Origin: Arthrobacter cupressi
GTDB lineage: Bacteria; Actinomycetota; Actinomycetes; Actinomycetales; Micrococcaceae
Direction: 5' to 3'
Assembly: GCF_900099975.1 (NCBI RefSeq)
Contig: NZ_FNEI01000010.1
Span: 1 to 64,000 of the forward strand
Length of the DNA stretch: 64,000 nucleotides
How positions within the stretch are numbered: the first letter of the stretch is position 1; each line of letters starts with the position of its first letter. Made by a program: the position numbers and the translations under genes. This document shows, in pieces, positions 7,843-16,178 of the stretch. The notes below the pieces were generated by a model. The model saw nothing but the letters and a program-made list of their open reading frames with translations, did not search any database and was not told the DNA's origin.

Positions 7843-9921
7843 ATGACTGAAGTAGTGGATCGCACCATCTCCGGCACCACGACGGCCGGATCCGGAAGTG
7901 CCGGCACCACGGCCGTTGATGTCGCCGCACTCGGCGAACTGTTGCTCGGCCGTTGGGCGGACGTCCGGCGCCAAGCCCGTGAGCTGGCTGGCCGTCCCGA
8001 AGTCCACAAGATCGAGGGACTGACCCATACGGAACACCGGAAGCGCGTGTTCGGGCAACTGGGCTACCTGGTGGAGCACAACGCCGTGCACCGGGCCTTT
8101 CCCGTGCGGCTGGGCGGTTCGGACGACCACGGCGGCAACATTGCCGGCTTCGAGGAACTGGTCACCGCGGACCCGTCCCTGCAGATCAAGGCCGGGGTCC
8201 AGTGGGGCCTGTTCGGATCGGCTGTGCTTCACCTCGGCACCGCCGAGCACCATGACAAGTGGCTGCCGGGCATCATGAGCCTGGAGATCCCGGGCTGCTT
8301 CGCCATGACCGAAACCGGCCACGGCTCGGACGTTGCGAGCATCGCCACCACCGCGAGCTACGACGATGCCACGCAGGAATTCGTCATCGACACCCCGTTC
8401 CGGGCCGCGTGGAAGGACTACATCGGCAATGCGGCAAACGACGGCCTGGCCGCCGTCGTCTTCGCCCAGCTGGTGACCCGCAACGTCAACCACGGCGTCC
8501 ACGCCTTCTACGTGCCGCTACGCGATCCGCAGAGCAAGGAATTCCTGCCAGGAATCGGCGGCGAGGATGACGGCGTCAAGGGCGGGCTGAACGGCATCGA
8601 CAACGGCAGGCTGCACTTCAGCAACGTGCGCGTCCCTCGGACGAACCTGCTCAACCGTTACGGCAACGTCTCCCCCGACGGGGAATACAGCTCGCCCATC
8701 ACCAGCCCCGGCCGTCGCTTCTTCACCATGCTCGGCACCCTGGTCCAGGGCCGCGTTTCGCTGGACGGAGCCGCGGTGGCCGCGAGCAAGGTCGCGCTGA
8801 AGACGGCCATCCAATACGCCAGCGAACGGCGCCAGTTCAATTCCTCCTCACCGGTGGAGGAAGAGGTGCTGCTCGACTACCAGCGCCACCAGCGGCGCCT
8901 GTTCACCCGCCTCGCCACCACCTACGCGGCTGGCTTCGCCCATGAGCAGCTGCTGGAGAAATTCGATGAGGTCTTTTCCGGAACCCGGGATACGGACGCA
9001 GACCGGCAGGACCTCGAAACCCTCGCCGCCGCGCTCAAGCCACTGAGCACATGGCACGCGCTGGACACCCTGCAGGAATGCCGCGAAGCCTGCGGCGGCG
9101 CCGGATTCCTGATCGAGAACCGCTTCGCCTCGCTGCGCGCCGACCTGGACGTCTATGCCACCTTCGAAGGCGACAACACCGTGCTTCTGCAACTCGTCGC
9201 CAAGCGGCTGCTGGCGGACTACGCCAAGGAATTCAGCTCCGTGGACTTCGGCGTGCTGGCCCGCTTCGTGGCATCGCAGGCGGCCGGCGTCGCGCTGCAT
9301 CGCACGGGCCTGCGCCAGGTGGCCCAGTTCGTCGCCGATACCGGCTCCGTGCAGAAGGCAGCGCTGGCGCTGAGGGACGAAGAAGGCCAGCGCACCCTCC
9401 TGACGGACCGGGTGCAGTCGATGGTCGCCGAGGTTGCCGCAGCATTGAAGGGAGCGAACAAGCTCCCCCAGCACCAGGCAGCGGCGCTGTTCAACCAGCA
9501 CCAGGACGACCTCATCGACGCCGCCCGCGCCCACGCCGAACTCCTGCAGTGGGAGGCCTTCACCGAGGCCCTGGCTTTGGTCAAGGACCCGGGCACCCGG
9601 CAGGTGCTCACCTGGCTGCGTGACCTCTTCGGCCTGTCCCTTATCGAGACGCACTTGTCCTGGTACCTCATGAACGGCCGGCTCTCCATGCAGCGCGGCC
9701 GGACGGTCGGCGCCTACATCAACCGGCTCCTGGCGAAGATCCGCCCGCACGCCCTCGATCTCGTGGACGCCTTCGGCTACGGACCGGAGCACCTGCGCGC
9801 GGCCATCGCGTCTGGTGCCGAGCAGCAGCGCCAAGACGAGGCGCGCGATTACTTCCAGGCGCAGCGGGCCGACGGTTCCGCTCCGGTGGAGGAAAAGAGC
9901 CTGCCCGCGCTCAAGCGCTGA
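7843..9921 (+). CDS. large acyl-CoA dehydrogenase / acyl-CoA oxidase-like protein
   Basis: A 692-residue member of the acyl-CoA dehydrogenase/oxidase superfamily, considerably longer than classical 380-residue enzymes. The middle domain has CFAMTETGHGSDVASIAT near 150. The helical C-terminal part contains RRQFNSS and the flavin/catalytic stretch YATFEGDNTVLLQ near 440, typical of acyl-CoA oxidase-like proteins. About 200 extra C-terminal residues follow. It should introduce the trans-2 double bond into acyl-CoA. It lies 30 bp after the TetR gene and opposite the thiolase operon, matching the partnership of fadE5 with fadA2 in M. tuberculosis, although FadE5 is shorter. Whether it uses oxygen or ETF cannot be told from sequence. 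Confidence 0.88.
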   Translation: MTEVVDRTISGTTTAGSGSAGTTAVDVAALGELLLGRWADVRRQARELAGRPEVHKIEGLTHTEHRKRVFGQLGYLVEHNAVHRAFPVRLGGSDDHGGNIAGFEELVTADPSLQIKAGVQWGLFGSAVLHLGTAEHHDKWLPGIMSLEIPGCFAMTETGHGSDVASIATTASYDDATQEFVIDTPFRAAWKDYIGNAANDGLAAVVFAQLVTRNVNHGVHAFYVPLRDPQSKEFLPGIGGEDDGVKGGLNGIDNGRLHFSNVRVPRTNLLNRYGNVSPDGEYSSPITSPGRRFFTMLGTLVQGRVSLDGAAVAASKVALKTAIQYASERRQFNSSSPVEEEVLLDYQRHQRRLFTRLATTYAAGFAHEQLLEKFDEVFSGTRDTDADRQDLETLAAALKPLSTWHALDTLQECREACGGAGFLIENRFASLRADLDVYATFEGDNTVLLQLVAKRLLADYAKEFSSVDFGVLARFVASQAAGVALHRTGLRQVAQFVADTGSVQKAALALRDEEGQRTLLTDRVQSMVAEVAAALKGANKLPQHQAAALFNQHQDDLIDAARAHAELLQWEAFTEALALVKDPGTRQVLTWLRDLFGLSLIETHLSWYLMNGRLSMQRGRTVGAYINRLLAKIRPHALDLVDAFGYGPEHLRAAIASGAEQQRQDEARDYFQAQRADGSAPVEEKSLPALKR

Positions 9922-9943
9922 GCCCGTCAGGGGTCCACTAACG

Positions 9944-10002
9944 ACGACGGCGGCGCCGCGCCTTCGCAAGTTTGTTTGCGGAAGGTGCGGCGCCGCCGTC
10001 GT
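9944..10002. terminator. bidirectional terminator between acyl-CoA dehydrogenase and glgM
   Basis: Sixteen-base arms ACGACGGCGGCGCCGC (9944-9959) and their exact complement (9987-10002) lie between two convergent genes. The loop contains further pairing (CCTTC/GAAGG). Confidence 0.8.
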
Positions 10003-10039
10003 GGTTTAACCCGTGGTGAGCCGGGCGCGGCAATGGCGC

Positions 10040-11236
10040 TTAGGCGAGCACCGAACGGTAGACCTCGAGGGTGGTCTGGGTGATCGATTCCCAGGAGAAA
10101 TGCGCTTCGGCCCGTGCGCGGCCGGCGGCGCCCATGGCCTTCGCACGCTCGGGGTCGGAGACCACCTCGGTGAGGGCCGCGGCGAAATCCGCCACGAACT
10201 TCTCCGGGTCCAGCGGGGTGCCGGTGCCGTCGGTGACCTGTTCCAGTTCCACCAGCAGCCCGGTTGCACCGTGGTCGACAACCTCCGGGATCCCGCCCGT
10301 GGCGCTGGCCACGACAGCCGCGCCGCAGGCCATGGCCTCCAGGTTCACGATGCCCAGCGGTTCGTAGATGGACGGGCAGGCAAAAGCGGTGGCGTGGCTG
10401 AGCACCTGGATGAGCTCCTTGCGCGGCAGCATGCGCTCGATCAGGATGACGCCCTCGCGCTTGCTCTGCAACTCTTCGATCAGGGCTGCGGTTTCCGCAG
10501 CGAGTTCCGGGGTGTCCGCGGCGCCGAGGCACAGCACCAGCTGGACGTTGTCCGGCAACTTCGCTGCGGCCCGGAGCAGATAAGGCACACCCTTCTGGCG
10601 GGTGTTCCGGCCGACGAACACCACGCTGGGCTTCGCCGGATCGATGCCGAGGGCGCGGACGTGCTCCTCGCCGGCATCCGGCTGCCACAGCTCCACGTCG
10701 ATGCCGTTGTGGACCACCCGCACCTTGGCGGGATCGACCTCCGGGTAGCTGCGCAGGATGTCCTGACGCATGCCTTCTGACACGGCGATGATTGCGGCAG
10801 CCGCTTCATAGGCGGTCTTCTCCACCCAGGAGGACAGCGCGTAGCCGCCGCCGAGCTGCTCGGCCTTCCACGGGCGCAGCGGCTCGAGGCTGTGCGCGCT
10901 CAGGACGTGCGGAATCCCGTGCAGCAGTGAGGCGAGGTGCCCGGCCATGTTCGCGTACCAGGTGTGGGAATGCACCAGGTCGGCGCCGGCGACGTCGGGC
11001 ACGATCCGCAGGTCGACGCCCAGGGTCTGCACCGCGGCGTTGGCGGAGGCGAGGTCTTCCGGCGTCGTATAGGACGTCACAGTTGCCCCGTGGTAGTCGG
11101 CGTCGCGGGGCGCACCGAAGGCGCGCACCTGCAGGTCCACGTGCTGGGCAAGGACCCGGCTGAGCTCGGCAACATGCACTCCGGCCCCGCCATAGATCTC
11201 GGGAGGAAATTCTTTAGTCACAATGTCTACGCGCAT
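10040..11236 (-). CDS. glgM: GT4 glycogen synthase / alpha-maltose-1-phosphate synthase
   Basis: A 398-residue GT-B glycosyltransferase of family 4, the actinobacterial GlgA/GlgM type rather than the longer GT5 GlgA. The N-terminal domain has TKEFPPEIYGGAGVHV, the acceptor and donor contact region of GlgA-like enzymes. The C-terminal domain has GRNTRQKGVPYLL near 230 and the GT4 EX7E-type motif PSIYEPLGIVNLEAMACG near 305. Mycobacterial GlgM joins ADP-glucose to glucose-1-phosphate to make maltose-1-phosphate for GlgE; older annotation calls it glycogen synthase. It is divergent from glgC, which supplies its ADP-glucose. The two genes share a 101-bp promoter region. Confidence 0.9.
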   Translation of the reverse strand: MRVDIVTKEFPPEIYGGAGVHVAELSRVLAQHVDLQVRAFGAPRDADYHGATVTSYTTPEDLASANAAVQTLGVDLRIVPDVAGADLVHSHTWYANMAGHLASLLHGIPHVLSAHSLEPLRPWKAEQLGGGYALSSWVEKTAYEAAAAIIAVSEGMRQDILRSYPEVDPAKVRVVHNGIDVELWQPDAGEEHVRALGIDPAKPSVVFVGRNTRQKGVPYLLRAAAKLPDNVQLVLCLGAADTPELAAETAALIEELQSKREGVILIERMLPRKELIQVLSHATAFACPSIYEPLGIVNLEAMACGAAVVASATGGIPEVVDHGATGLLVELEQVTDGTGTPLDPEKFVADFAAALTEVVSDPERAKAMGAAGRARAEAHFSWESITQTTLEVYRSVLA

Positions 11237-11337
11237 GGTGCCTAACGTAGTCGTTCCCGGGTATCTGTTCTAGTGTGAAGGAGTCCGGCATCCCGGGCTC
11301 TTCGGGGGCTTCAAGACGTACAGGGAGAAATACACCA

Positions 11338-12720
11338 ATGGCGTTGAAGAAAGTATTGGCGATCGTGTTGGCAGGCGGCGAAGGGAACCGCCTGATGCCA
11401 CTGACAGCGGACCGGGCCAAACCGGCCGTGCCGTTCGCCGGCGGGTATCGGTTGATAGATTTCGCGCTCTCGAATCTGGTCAATTCGGGGTACCTGCAGA
11501 TCGTTGTGCTCACGCAGTACAAGTCGCACAGCCTTGACCGGCACATCTCGGAAACCTGGCGCATGTCCACCCAGCTCGGCAGGTACGTGGCCTCCGTCCC
11601 GGCCCAGCAGCGCGTCGGCAAGAGCTGGTTCCTGGGCAGCGCGAACGCGATCTACCAGTCCCTGAACCTGATCCACGACGCCAACCCGGACATTGTGGTG
11701 GTGGTCGGCGCTGACCACGTGTACCGGATGGACTTCTCGCAGATGGTGGAGCAGCACATCGCCAGCGGGGCCAAGGCGACCGTTGCCGCCGTGCGCCAGC
11801 CCCTGTCCATGGCCAACCAGTTCGGCGTGATCGAAGTTGACCAGAACGATCCCCAGAAGATCTCCGCCTTCGTCGAGAAGCCGGCCGAAACCGCCGGTCT
11901 CGCGGCGGATCCCAGCCAGTTCCTGGCCTCCATGGGCAACTACGTCTTCGACGCCGACGCCCTGGTCGACGCGCTCCGCCTCGACGCCGAACGGCTGGAC
12001 ACCAAGCACGACATGGGCGGGGACATCATTCCCTACTTCGTGGGCAAGGGCGAAGCGGGAGTGTACGACTTCACGCTCAACAACATCCCCGGATCGACCG
12101 AACGCGACCGCACCTACTGGCGCGACGTGGGCACCATCGACTCCTTCTATGACGCCCACATGGACCTCATTTCCCCGGTCCCGGTCTTCAACCTCTACAA
12201 CTCCGAGTGGCCCATCTACACGCGCCAGAGCATTTCCCCGCCGGCCAAGTTCGTCCGCGGGGAGAACCAGACCGTGGGTACGGCGCTGGACTCCATCGTG
12301 GCCAGCGGCGTGGTGGTCTCCGGCGGCATCGTGGAGGGCTCGGTGCTGGCCAACGACGTCTACGTGGGCACCGCCAGCCGGGTCCAGGACTCCGTGCTGA
12401 TGGACAAGGTGCGGGTCGGCGAAGGCGCCGTGATCAACCGCGCGATCATCGACAAGAACGTCCGGATCCCGGCCGGCGCCGCCATCGGCCTGGACCCGGA
12501 CCTGGACCGCGCCCGCGGCTACAAGGTCACCCAATCCGGCATCACCGTCCTGGCCAAGGGGCAGCTGGTCCCGGAACCCGAGGAGGCCGAGCTGGCGCTC
12601 TCCGCGGAGTACCGGCGCAGCCTGCCGAAGGCGGTCGAGGCGGCGACTGCGGGACTCCCGGACGCCCGCGAATCCCTGGAGAAAACCGCCGAAGCCCAGG
12701 CATCCGCCGTCGAGGTCTGA
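11338..12720 (+). CDS. glgC: glucose-1-phosphate adenylyltransferase
   Basis: A 460-residue ADP-glucose pyrophosphorylase that makes ADP-glucose from ATP and glucose-1-phosphate, the committed step of glycogen or alpha-glucan synthesis. The nucleotidyltransferase signature is [13 protein letters not shown] near the N-terminus, followed by [15 protein letters not shown] and HVYRMD. The C-terminal part is a left-handed beta-helix with hexapeptide repeats ([23 protein letters not shown]). The start is the ATG at 11338, with AGGGAG 10 nt upstream. An in-frame upstream start would add about 20 residues with no family similarity. The C-terminus has a family-unusual acidic tail rich in Ala and Glu. 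Confidence 0.93.
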   Translation: MALKKVLAIVLAGGEGNRLMPLTADRAKPAVPFAGGYRLIDFALSNLVNSGYLQIVVLTQYKSHSLDRHISETWRMSTQLGRYVASVPAQQRVGKSWFLGSANAIYQSLNLIHDANPDIVVVVGADHVYRMDFSQMVEQHIASGAKATVAAVRQPLSMANQFGVIEVDQNDPQKISAFVEKPAETAGLAADPSQFLASMGNYVFDADALVDALRLDAERLDTKHDMGGDIIPYFVGKGEAGVYDFTLNNIPGSTERDRTYWRDVGTIDSFYDAHMDLISPVPVFNLYNSEWPIYTRQSISPPAKFVRGENQTVGTALDSIVASGVVVSGGIVEGSVLANDVYVGTASRVQDSVLMDKVRVGEGAVINRAIIDKNVRIPAGAAIGLDPDLDRARGYKVTQSGITVLAKGQLVPEPEEAELALSAEYRRSLPKAVEAATAGLPDARESLEKTAEAQASAVEV

Positions 12721-12735
12721 CCCCGGCCCCGAAGC

Positions 12736-12776
12736 AGGCAGCCTCCCCGTCCCGTACGGGGAGGCTGCCTTCGTTT
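12736..12776 (+). terminator. intrinsic terminator of glgC
   Basis: A perfect 15-bp stem AGGCAGCCTCCCCGT (12736-12750) with its complement at 12756-12770 and a 5-nt loop is followed by TCGTTT. Confidence 0.9.
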
Positions 12777-12796
12777 CAGCCCCTTCCGCGGGCCTG

Positions 12797-12802
12797 TAAA
12801 AT
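12797..12802 (+). promoter_or_regulatory. -10 element of a probable leaderless promoter
   Basis: TAAAAT ends 7 nt before the ATG of the SDR gene at 12810. The transcript would begin at or very near the start codon. A GGAG at 12804-12807 could alternatively act as a weak ribosome site. Confidence 0.6.
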
Positions 12803-12809
12803 TGGAGCA

Positions 12810-14258
12810 ATGAGCTCCGAGTTGACGCCTGATGAGATCCAGGCCTGCCTCAAGGTCCTGAATACGATCCACGCCTATGACGAGGAGCACCCGGACTACA
12901 TCGCCGTCCGGCGTGCCACCGGGAAGATGTTCAAGGCCGTCAAGCGGCACCGCCGGGTCACCAAGCGGGATGCCATCGCCGAGGCCGACCGCGCCGTGAT
13001 GGCCCTGACCGCGACGGCGGCGCCGGACCGGATCGACGACGAAACCCGCGGCAACAAGCTCGCCAGTTCGGCCACCGGCGAGATCGCCGGGCACCTGCTC
13101 CGTTCGCGGCCCTGCTACATCTGCAAGCAGCACTACACGCAGGTGGACGCCTTCTACCACCAGTTGTGCCCCGATTGCGCTGCCTTCAGCCACAGCAAGC
13201 GGGACGCCCGGACGGACCTGACCGGCCGCCGGGCCCTCCTCACCGGCGGGCGCGCAAAGATCGGGATGTACATCGCCCTGCGGCTGCTGCGCGACGGCGC
13301 CCACACCACCATCACCACGCGCTTCCCCAAGGACGCCGCGCGCCGCTTCGCGGCGATGGAGGACAGCGCCGAGTGGCTGCACCGGTTGAAGATCGTAGGC
13401 ATCGACCTCCGTGATCCCTCACAGGTGATGGCCCTGACGGATTCGCTGGACGCCGCCGGCCCGCTGGATATCATCATCAACAACGCGGCCCAGACTGTCC
13501 GGCGTTCCGGCAATGCCTACAAGCCGCTGGTCGACGCCGAGGACGAGCCGCTGCCCGCGGCACTGCAGGCAGGTAACGGCGGCCCGGAACTCGTCACCTT
13601 CGGCCACGCCCACGACAAGCATCCCCTGGCCATTGCACACAGCGTCAGCGAACACCCGGTCCTGGCCGGGGATGCCATCACCTCACTGGCCCTGTCCACC
13701 GGTTCCGCGTCGTTGGAACGCATCGCCAGCGGCACCGCCATCGACGCCGGCGGCCTGGTCCCGGACCTGGCCGCGGTAAACAGCTGGACCCAGGTGGTGG
13801 ACGAAGTGGACCCGCTTGAGATGCTCGAAGTCCAGCTGTGCAACGTCACCGCTCCGTTCCTGCTGGTGAGCCGCCTGCGTGGAGCGATGAAGCGCTCCAC
13901 CGCCCGCCGGAAGTACATCGTGAACGTCTCCGCCATGGAGGGTCAGTTCTCCCGGGTCTACAAGGGCCCGGGGCACCCGCACACCAACATGGCCAAGGCG
14001 GCGCTGAACATGATGACCCGCACCAGCGCCCAGGAAATGCTGGATACTGACGGCATCCTGATGACCGCCGTGGACACTGGCTGGATCACCGATGAACGCC
14101 CGCACTACACGAAGGTCCGACTCATGGAGGAGGGCTTCCACGCCCCGCTGGACCTGGTGGACGGCGCCGCCCGGGTCTACGATCCCATCGTCATGGGCGA
14201 ACAGGGCGAGGACCAGTTCGGCGTCTTCCTTAAGGACTACAAGCCCAGCCCCTGGTAA
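12810..14258 (+). CDS. SDR-fold protein with N-terminal Cys4 zinc-knuckle domain
   Basis: A 482-residue protein. Residues 1-95 are helical and basic. Residues about 97-120 hold CYICKQHYTQ...LCPDC, a CxxC-x(n)-CxxC knuckle likely to bind zinc. From about 133 it is a short-chain dehydrogenase Rossmann fold with TGGRAKIG in place of the classical TGxxxGxG, then NNAAQ and VNVSAMEG. At the catalytic Tyr-x-x-x-Lys position it reads TNMAK (in HTNMAKAALNMM), so Lys is kept but Tyr is Thr. An insertion of about 80 residues sits between NNAA and VNVSA. The start is the ATG at 12810; the frame is open far upstream but only as a shadow of glgC. Family known from memory as uncharacterised; the reaction is unknown. 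Confidence 0.8.
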   Translation: MSSELTPDEIQACLKVLNTIHAYDEEHPDYIAVRRATGKMFKAVKRHRRVTKRDAIAEADRAVMALTATAAPDRIDDETRGNKLASSATGEIAGHLLRSRPCYICKQHYTQVDAFYHQLCPDCAAFSHSKRDARTDLTGRRALLTGGRAKIGMYIALRLLRDGAHTTITTRFPKDAARRFAAMEDSAEWLHRLKIVGIDLRDPSQVMALTDSLDAAGPLDIIINNAAQTVRRSGNAYKPLVDAEDEPLPAALQAGNGGPELVTFGHAHDKHPLAIAHSVSEHPVLAGDAITSLALSTGSASLERIASGTAIDAGGLVPDLAAVNSWTQVVDEVDPLEMLEVQLCNVTAPFLLVSRLRGAMKRSTARRKYIVNVSAMEGQFSRVYKGPGHPHTNMAKAALNMMTRTSAQEMLDTDGILMTAVDTGWITDERPHYTKVRLMEEGFHAPLDLVDGAARVYDPIVMGEQGEDQFGVFLKDYKPSPW

Positions 14259-14278
14259 ACCGGACTTACACAACAAGA

Positions 14279-14311
14279 ATGGCCGGTACTGGAACATCCA
14301 GTGCCGGCCAT
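14279..14311. terminator. bidirectional terminator between SDR and transglutaminase genes
   Basis: ATGGCCGGTACTGG (14279-14292) pairs with CCAGTGCCGGCCAT (14298-14311) with one G-T wobble and a 5-nt loop. TCTTTGTT follows on the plus strand. Confidence 0.85.
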
Positions 14312-14345
14312 CTTTGTTGATGCGCGCTTCTTAATGCACCTGCCT

Positions 14346-15197
14346 TCAGGCCAGGCGGGTGATTTCCACTGTCACGGTCAGCGCCGATCCTCCACCGCCG
14401 GACAGGATGCCCTTTAGCGGCGGAACGTCGCGGTAGTCCCGGCCGCGGGCCACGGTCACGTGGTGGTCCCCGGCCGGTTTGTGGTTGGTGGGGTCCCAAC
14501 TGCGCCACTCGCCGTCCCACCACTCCAGCCACGCGTGGGACTGGCCGGCCACGGTCTCGCCGATTTCCGCCGTCGAACGCGGGTGGATGTAACCGGACAC
14601 GTACCGCGCCGGGATGCCGCAACTGCGCAGCGAGCCGATCGCCAGGTGCGCCAGGTCCTGGCAAACCCCCTGGCGCTGGGTCCACGCCTGCTCGGCGTTC
14701 GTGGTCACCCCGGTGCTGCCCTTCATGTAGGTCATCTCGCCGCGCATCCATTCGAAGACGGACATGGCGGCGTCGTGCGGGTTCCGGCCCGCCACGATCC
14801 CGGGGATGATCGCCAGTACTTCGTCGCCGGGGCCGCTCAGGCGGGACTGCGGAAGCCAGTCGCTGAACTGGTCGCGGACGGCCTCGGAATCGAGCGTCTC
14901 CCAGTCGACGATCTGTTCCGGCAGCGCGATCTTCTCGGACCGGTGCACCTCGACGGTGCTGGTGGCCAGCACTTCGAGCCGTTCGTGCGGCATCTGCATG
15001 TCGAAGGCGGTGACGCGGGTGCCCCAGTAGTCGCGGTAGCTGCTGACCGCGGCCTGCGACGGCGTGACCTTCAGCGAGGTTTCCAGGACCACCTGCTGCG
15101 GGTCGGTCAGCGGGGTCATCCTGGCCTCGTTGTAGGACAGGGTGACGCGCTTGTTGTACTTGTACGCGGTCTTGTGGACGATGCTCAGCCGGGTCAT
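14346..15197 (-). CDS. transglutaminase-like cysteine peptidase (ATP-grasp/alpha-E cassette)
   Basis: A 283-residue protein. An N-terminal beta-rich transglutaminase-associated domain (about 1-75) precedes a transglutaminase/peptidase core with the full Cys-His-Asp triad: Cys179 in RQGVCQDLAH, His221 in SHAWLEWW and Asp235 in WDPTNH. No signal peptide is seen, so it acts in the cytoplasm, likely cleaving or forming amide bonds. Its ATG overlaps the alpha-E gene stop by 4 bp. The trio of permuted ATP-grasp, alpha-E and transglutaminase is a recurrent bacterial cassette predicted in comparative genomics to make and break a peptide or amide-linked product; the product is not known. Confidence 0.88.
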   Translation of the reverse strand: MTRLSIVHKTAYKYNKRVTLSYNEARMTPLTDPQQVVLETSLKVTPSQAAVSSYRDYWGTRVTAFDMQMPHERLEVLATSTVEVHRSEKIALPEQIVDWETLDSEAVRDQFSDWLPQSRLSGPGDEVLAIIPGIVAGRNPHDAAMSVFEWMRGEMTYMKGSTGVTTNAEQAWTQRQGVCQDLAHLAIGSLRSCGIPARYVSGYIHPRSTAEIGETVAGQSHAWLEWWDGEWRSWDPTNHKPAGDHHVTVARGRDYRDVPPLKGILSGGGGSALTVTVEITRLA

Positions 15198-16120
15198 GAA
15201 ACTTCTCCCACCCAGGCCAGCTCATCCGCCTGATTGAAGTACTTACGGGAAATCGCGTCGGAGGCCTGGGTGACCGCCTTCTGCACACGGTCCATGTGCT
15301 CGGGAAGTTCGGCCATCAGATCGTCCGTGCGGTGGAACTCCAGGAACGTCCTGGCCTGGCCCACGATCCTGCGGGCGTCGTTGATGAAGCCCACCCGCTG
15401 GGCCGAAGGGTCAAGCTTGGCCAGGCATTCGTCGGCGTCGCGCAGCGCGTACACGATCGAGCGCGGGAACAGCCGGTCCAGCAGGAGGAACTCCGCCGCG
15501 TGCTGGTCGCCGAAGGCGGCCCGCCGGGTCCTCAGGAACGACTCGTACGCGCCGGCGCAGCGCAGCATGTTCACCCAGGACATGCCCGCGGAGAGCACGT
15601 CCCGGGTGGAGAGCATGCGGGCGGTCATGTCGGCGCGCTCCAGGGAACGGCCCAGCACCAGGAACAGCCAGCTTTCGTCGTGGCTGACCGTGGTGTCGGC
15701 CAGGCCGCGGACCATGGCGGTGCGTTCAAGGACCCAGTTGCAGAAGCGGTAGGTGCCCACCACGTCCTTGCGGTGCTGGTTCAGTCCGTAGTACGTCGTG
15801 TTGAGGCACTCCCAGAGGGACGATGACACCGTTTCGCGGGCCCGGCGTGCATTCTCGCGTGCGGCACCCAGGGAGCCGGCGATCGAGGATGCGTTGGATT
15901 TGTCGTAGGCCAGGGCGTGGAGGAGCTCCGGCAGCCCGAACTCCTCGCTTTGCGGCCGCGCGCCCATGACAGCCAGGAGTTCGCGGGCCACGCTGCGCTG
16001 CTCCTCGAGCGGCAGATGGTTCAAGCGCTCCAAGTGGACATCCAGGATCCTGGCGGTGCCGTCGGCACGTTCCACGTAGCGTCCGATCCAGAAGAGTGAC
16101 TCGGCAATACGGCTCAGCAC
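15194..16120 (-). CDS. alpha-E domain-containing protein
   Basis: A 308-residue, almost wholly helical protein of the alpha-E family. The conserved opening MLSRIAESLFWIGRYVERAD carries the Glu and Arg residues that define the family. Later conserved blocks include SLWECLNTTYYGLN near 105, RSLERADMTARML near 155 and LLLDRLFPRSIVYALR near 210. Molecular function is not established; its constant association with permuted ATP-grasp and transglutaminase genes suggests it is a partner or scaffold in the same reaction. It lies 58 bp after the ATP-grasp gene and overlaps the transglutaminase gene by 4 bp. Confidence 0.88.
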   Translation of the reverse strand: MLSRIAESLFWIGRYVERADGTARILDVHLERLNHLPLEEQRSVARELLAVMGARPQSEEFGLPELLHALAYDKSNASSIAGSLGAARENARRARETVSSSLWECLNTTYYGLNQHRKDVVGTYRFCNWVLERTAMVRGLADTTVSHDESWLFLVLGRSLERADMTARMLSTRDVLSAGMSWVNMLRCAGAYESFLRTRRAAFGDQHAAEFLLLDRLFPRSIVYALRDADECLAKLDPSAQRVGFINDARRIVGQARTFLEFHRTDDLMAELPEHMDRVQKAVTQASDAISRKYFNQADELAWVGEVS

Positions 16121-16178
16121 GGGCCTGCCTCCTTGGTGTTCGGGGTCTTGTCAGAAGAAGGGACGGGCAGGGCCGCGC

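Noticed and set aside
12207..12809. In-frame upstream extension of the SDR gene by about 200 codons
   Set aside because: It overlaps glgC in another frame and reads as Arg/Gly-rich noise; the ATG at 12810 with its -10 is better.
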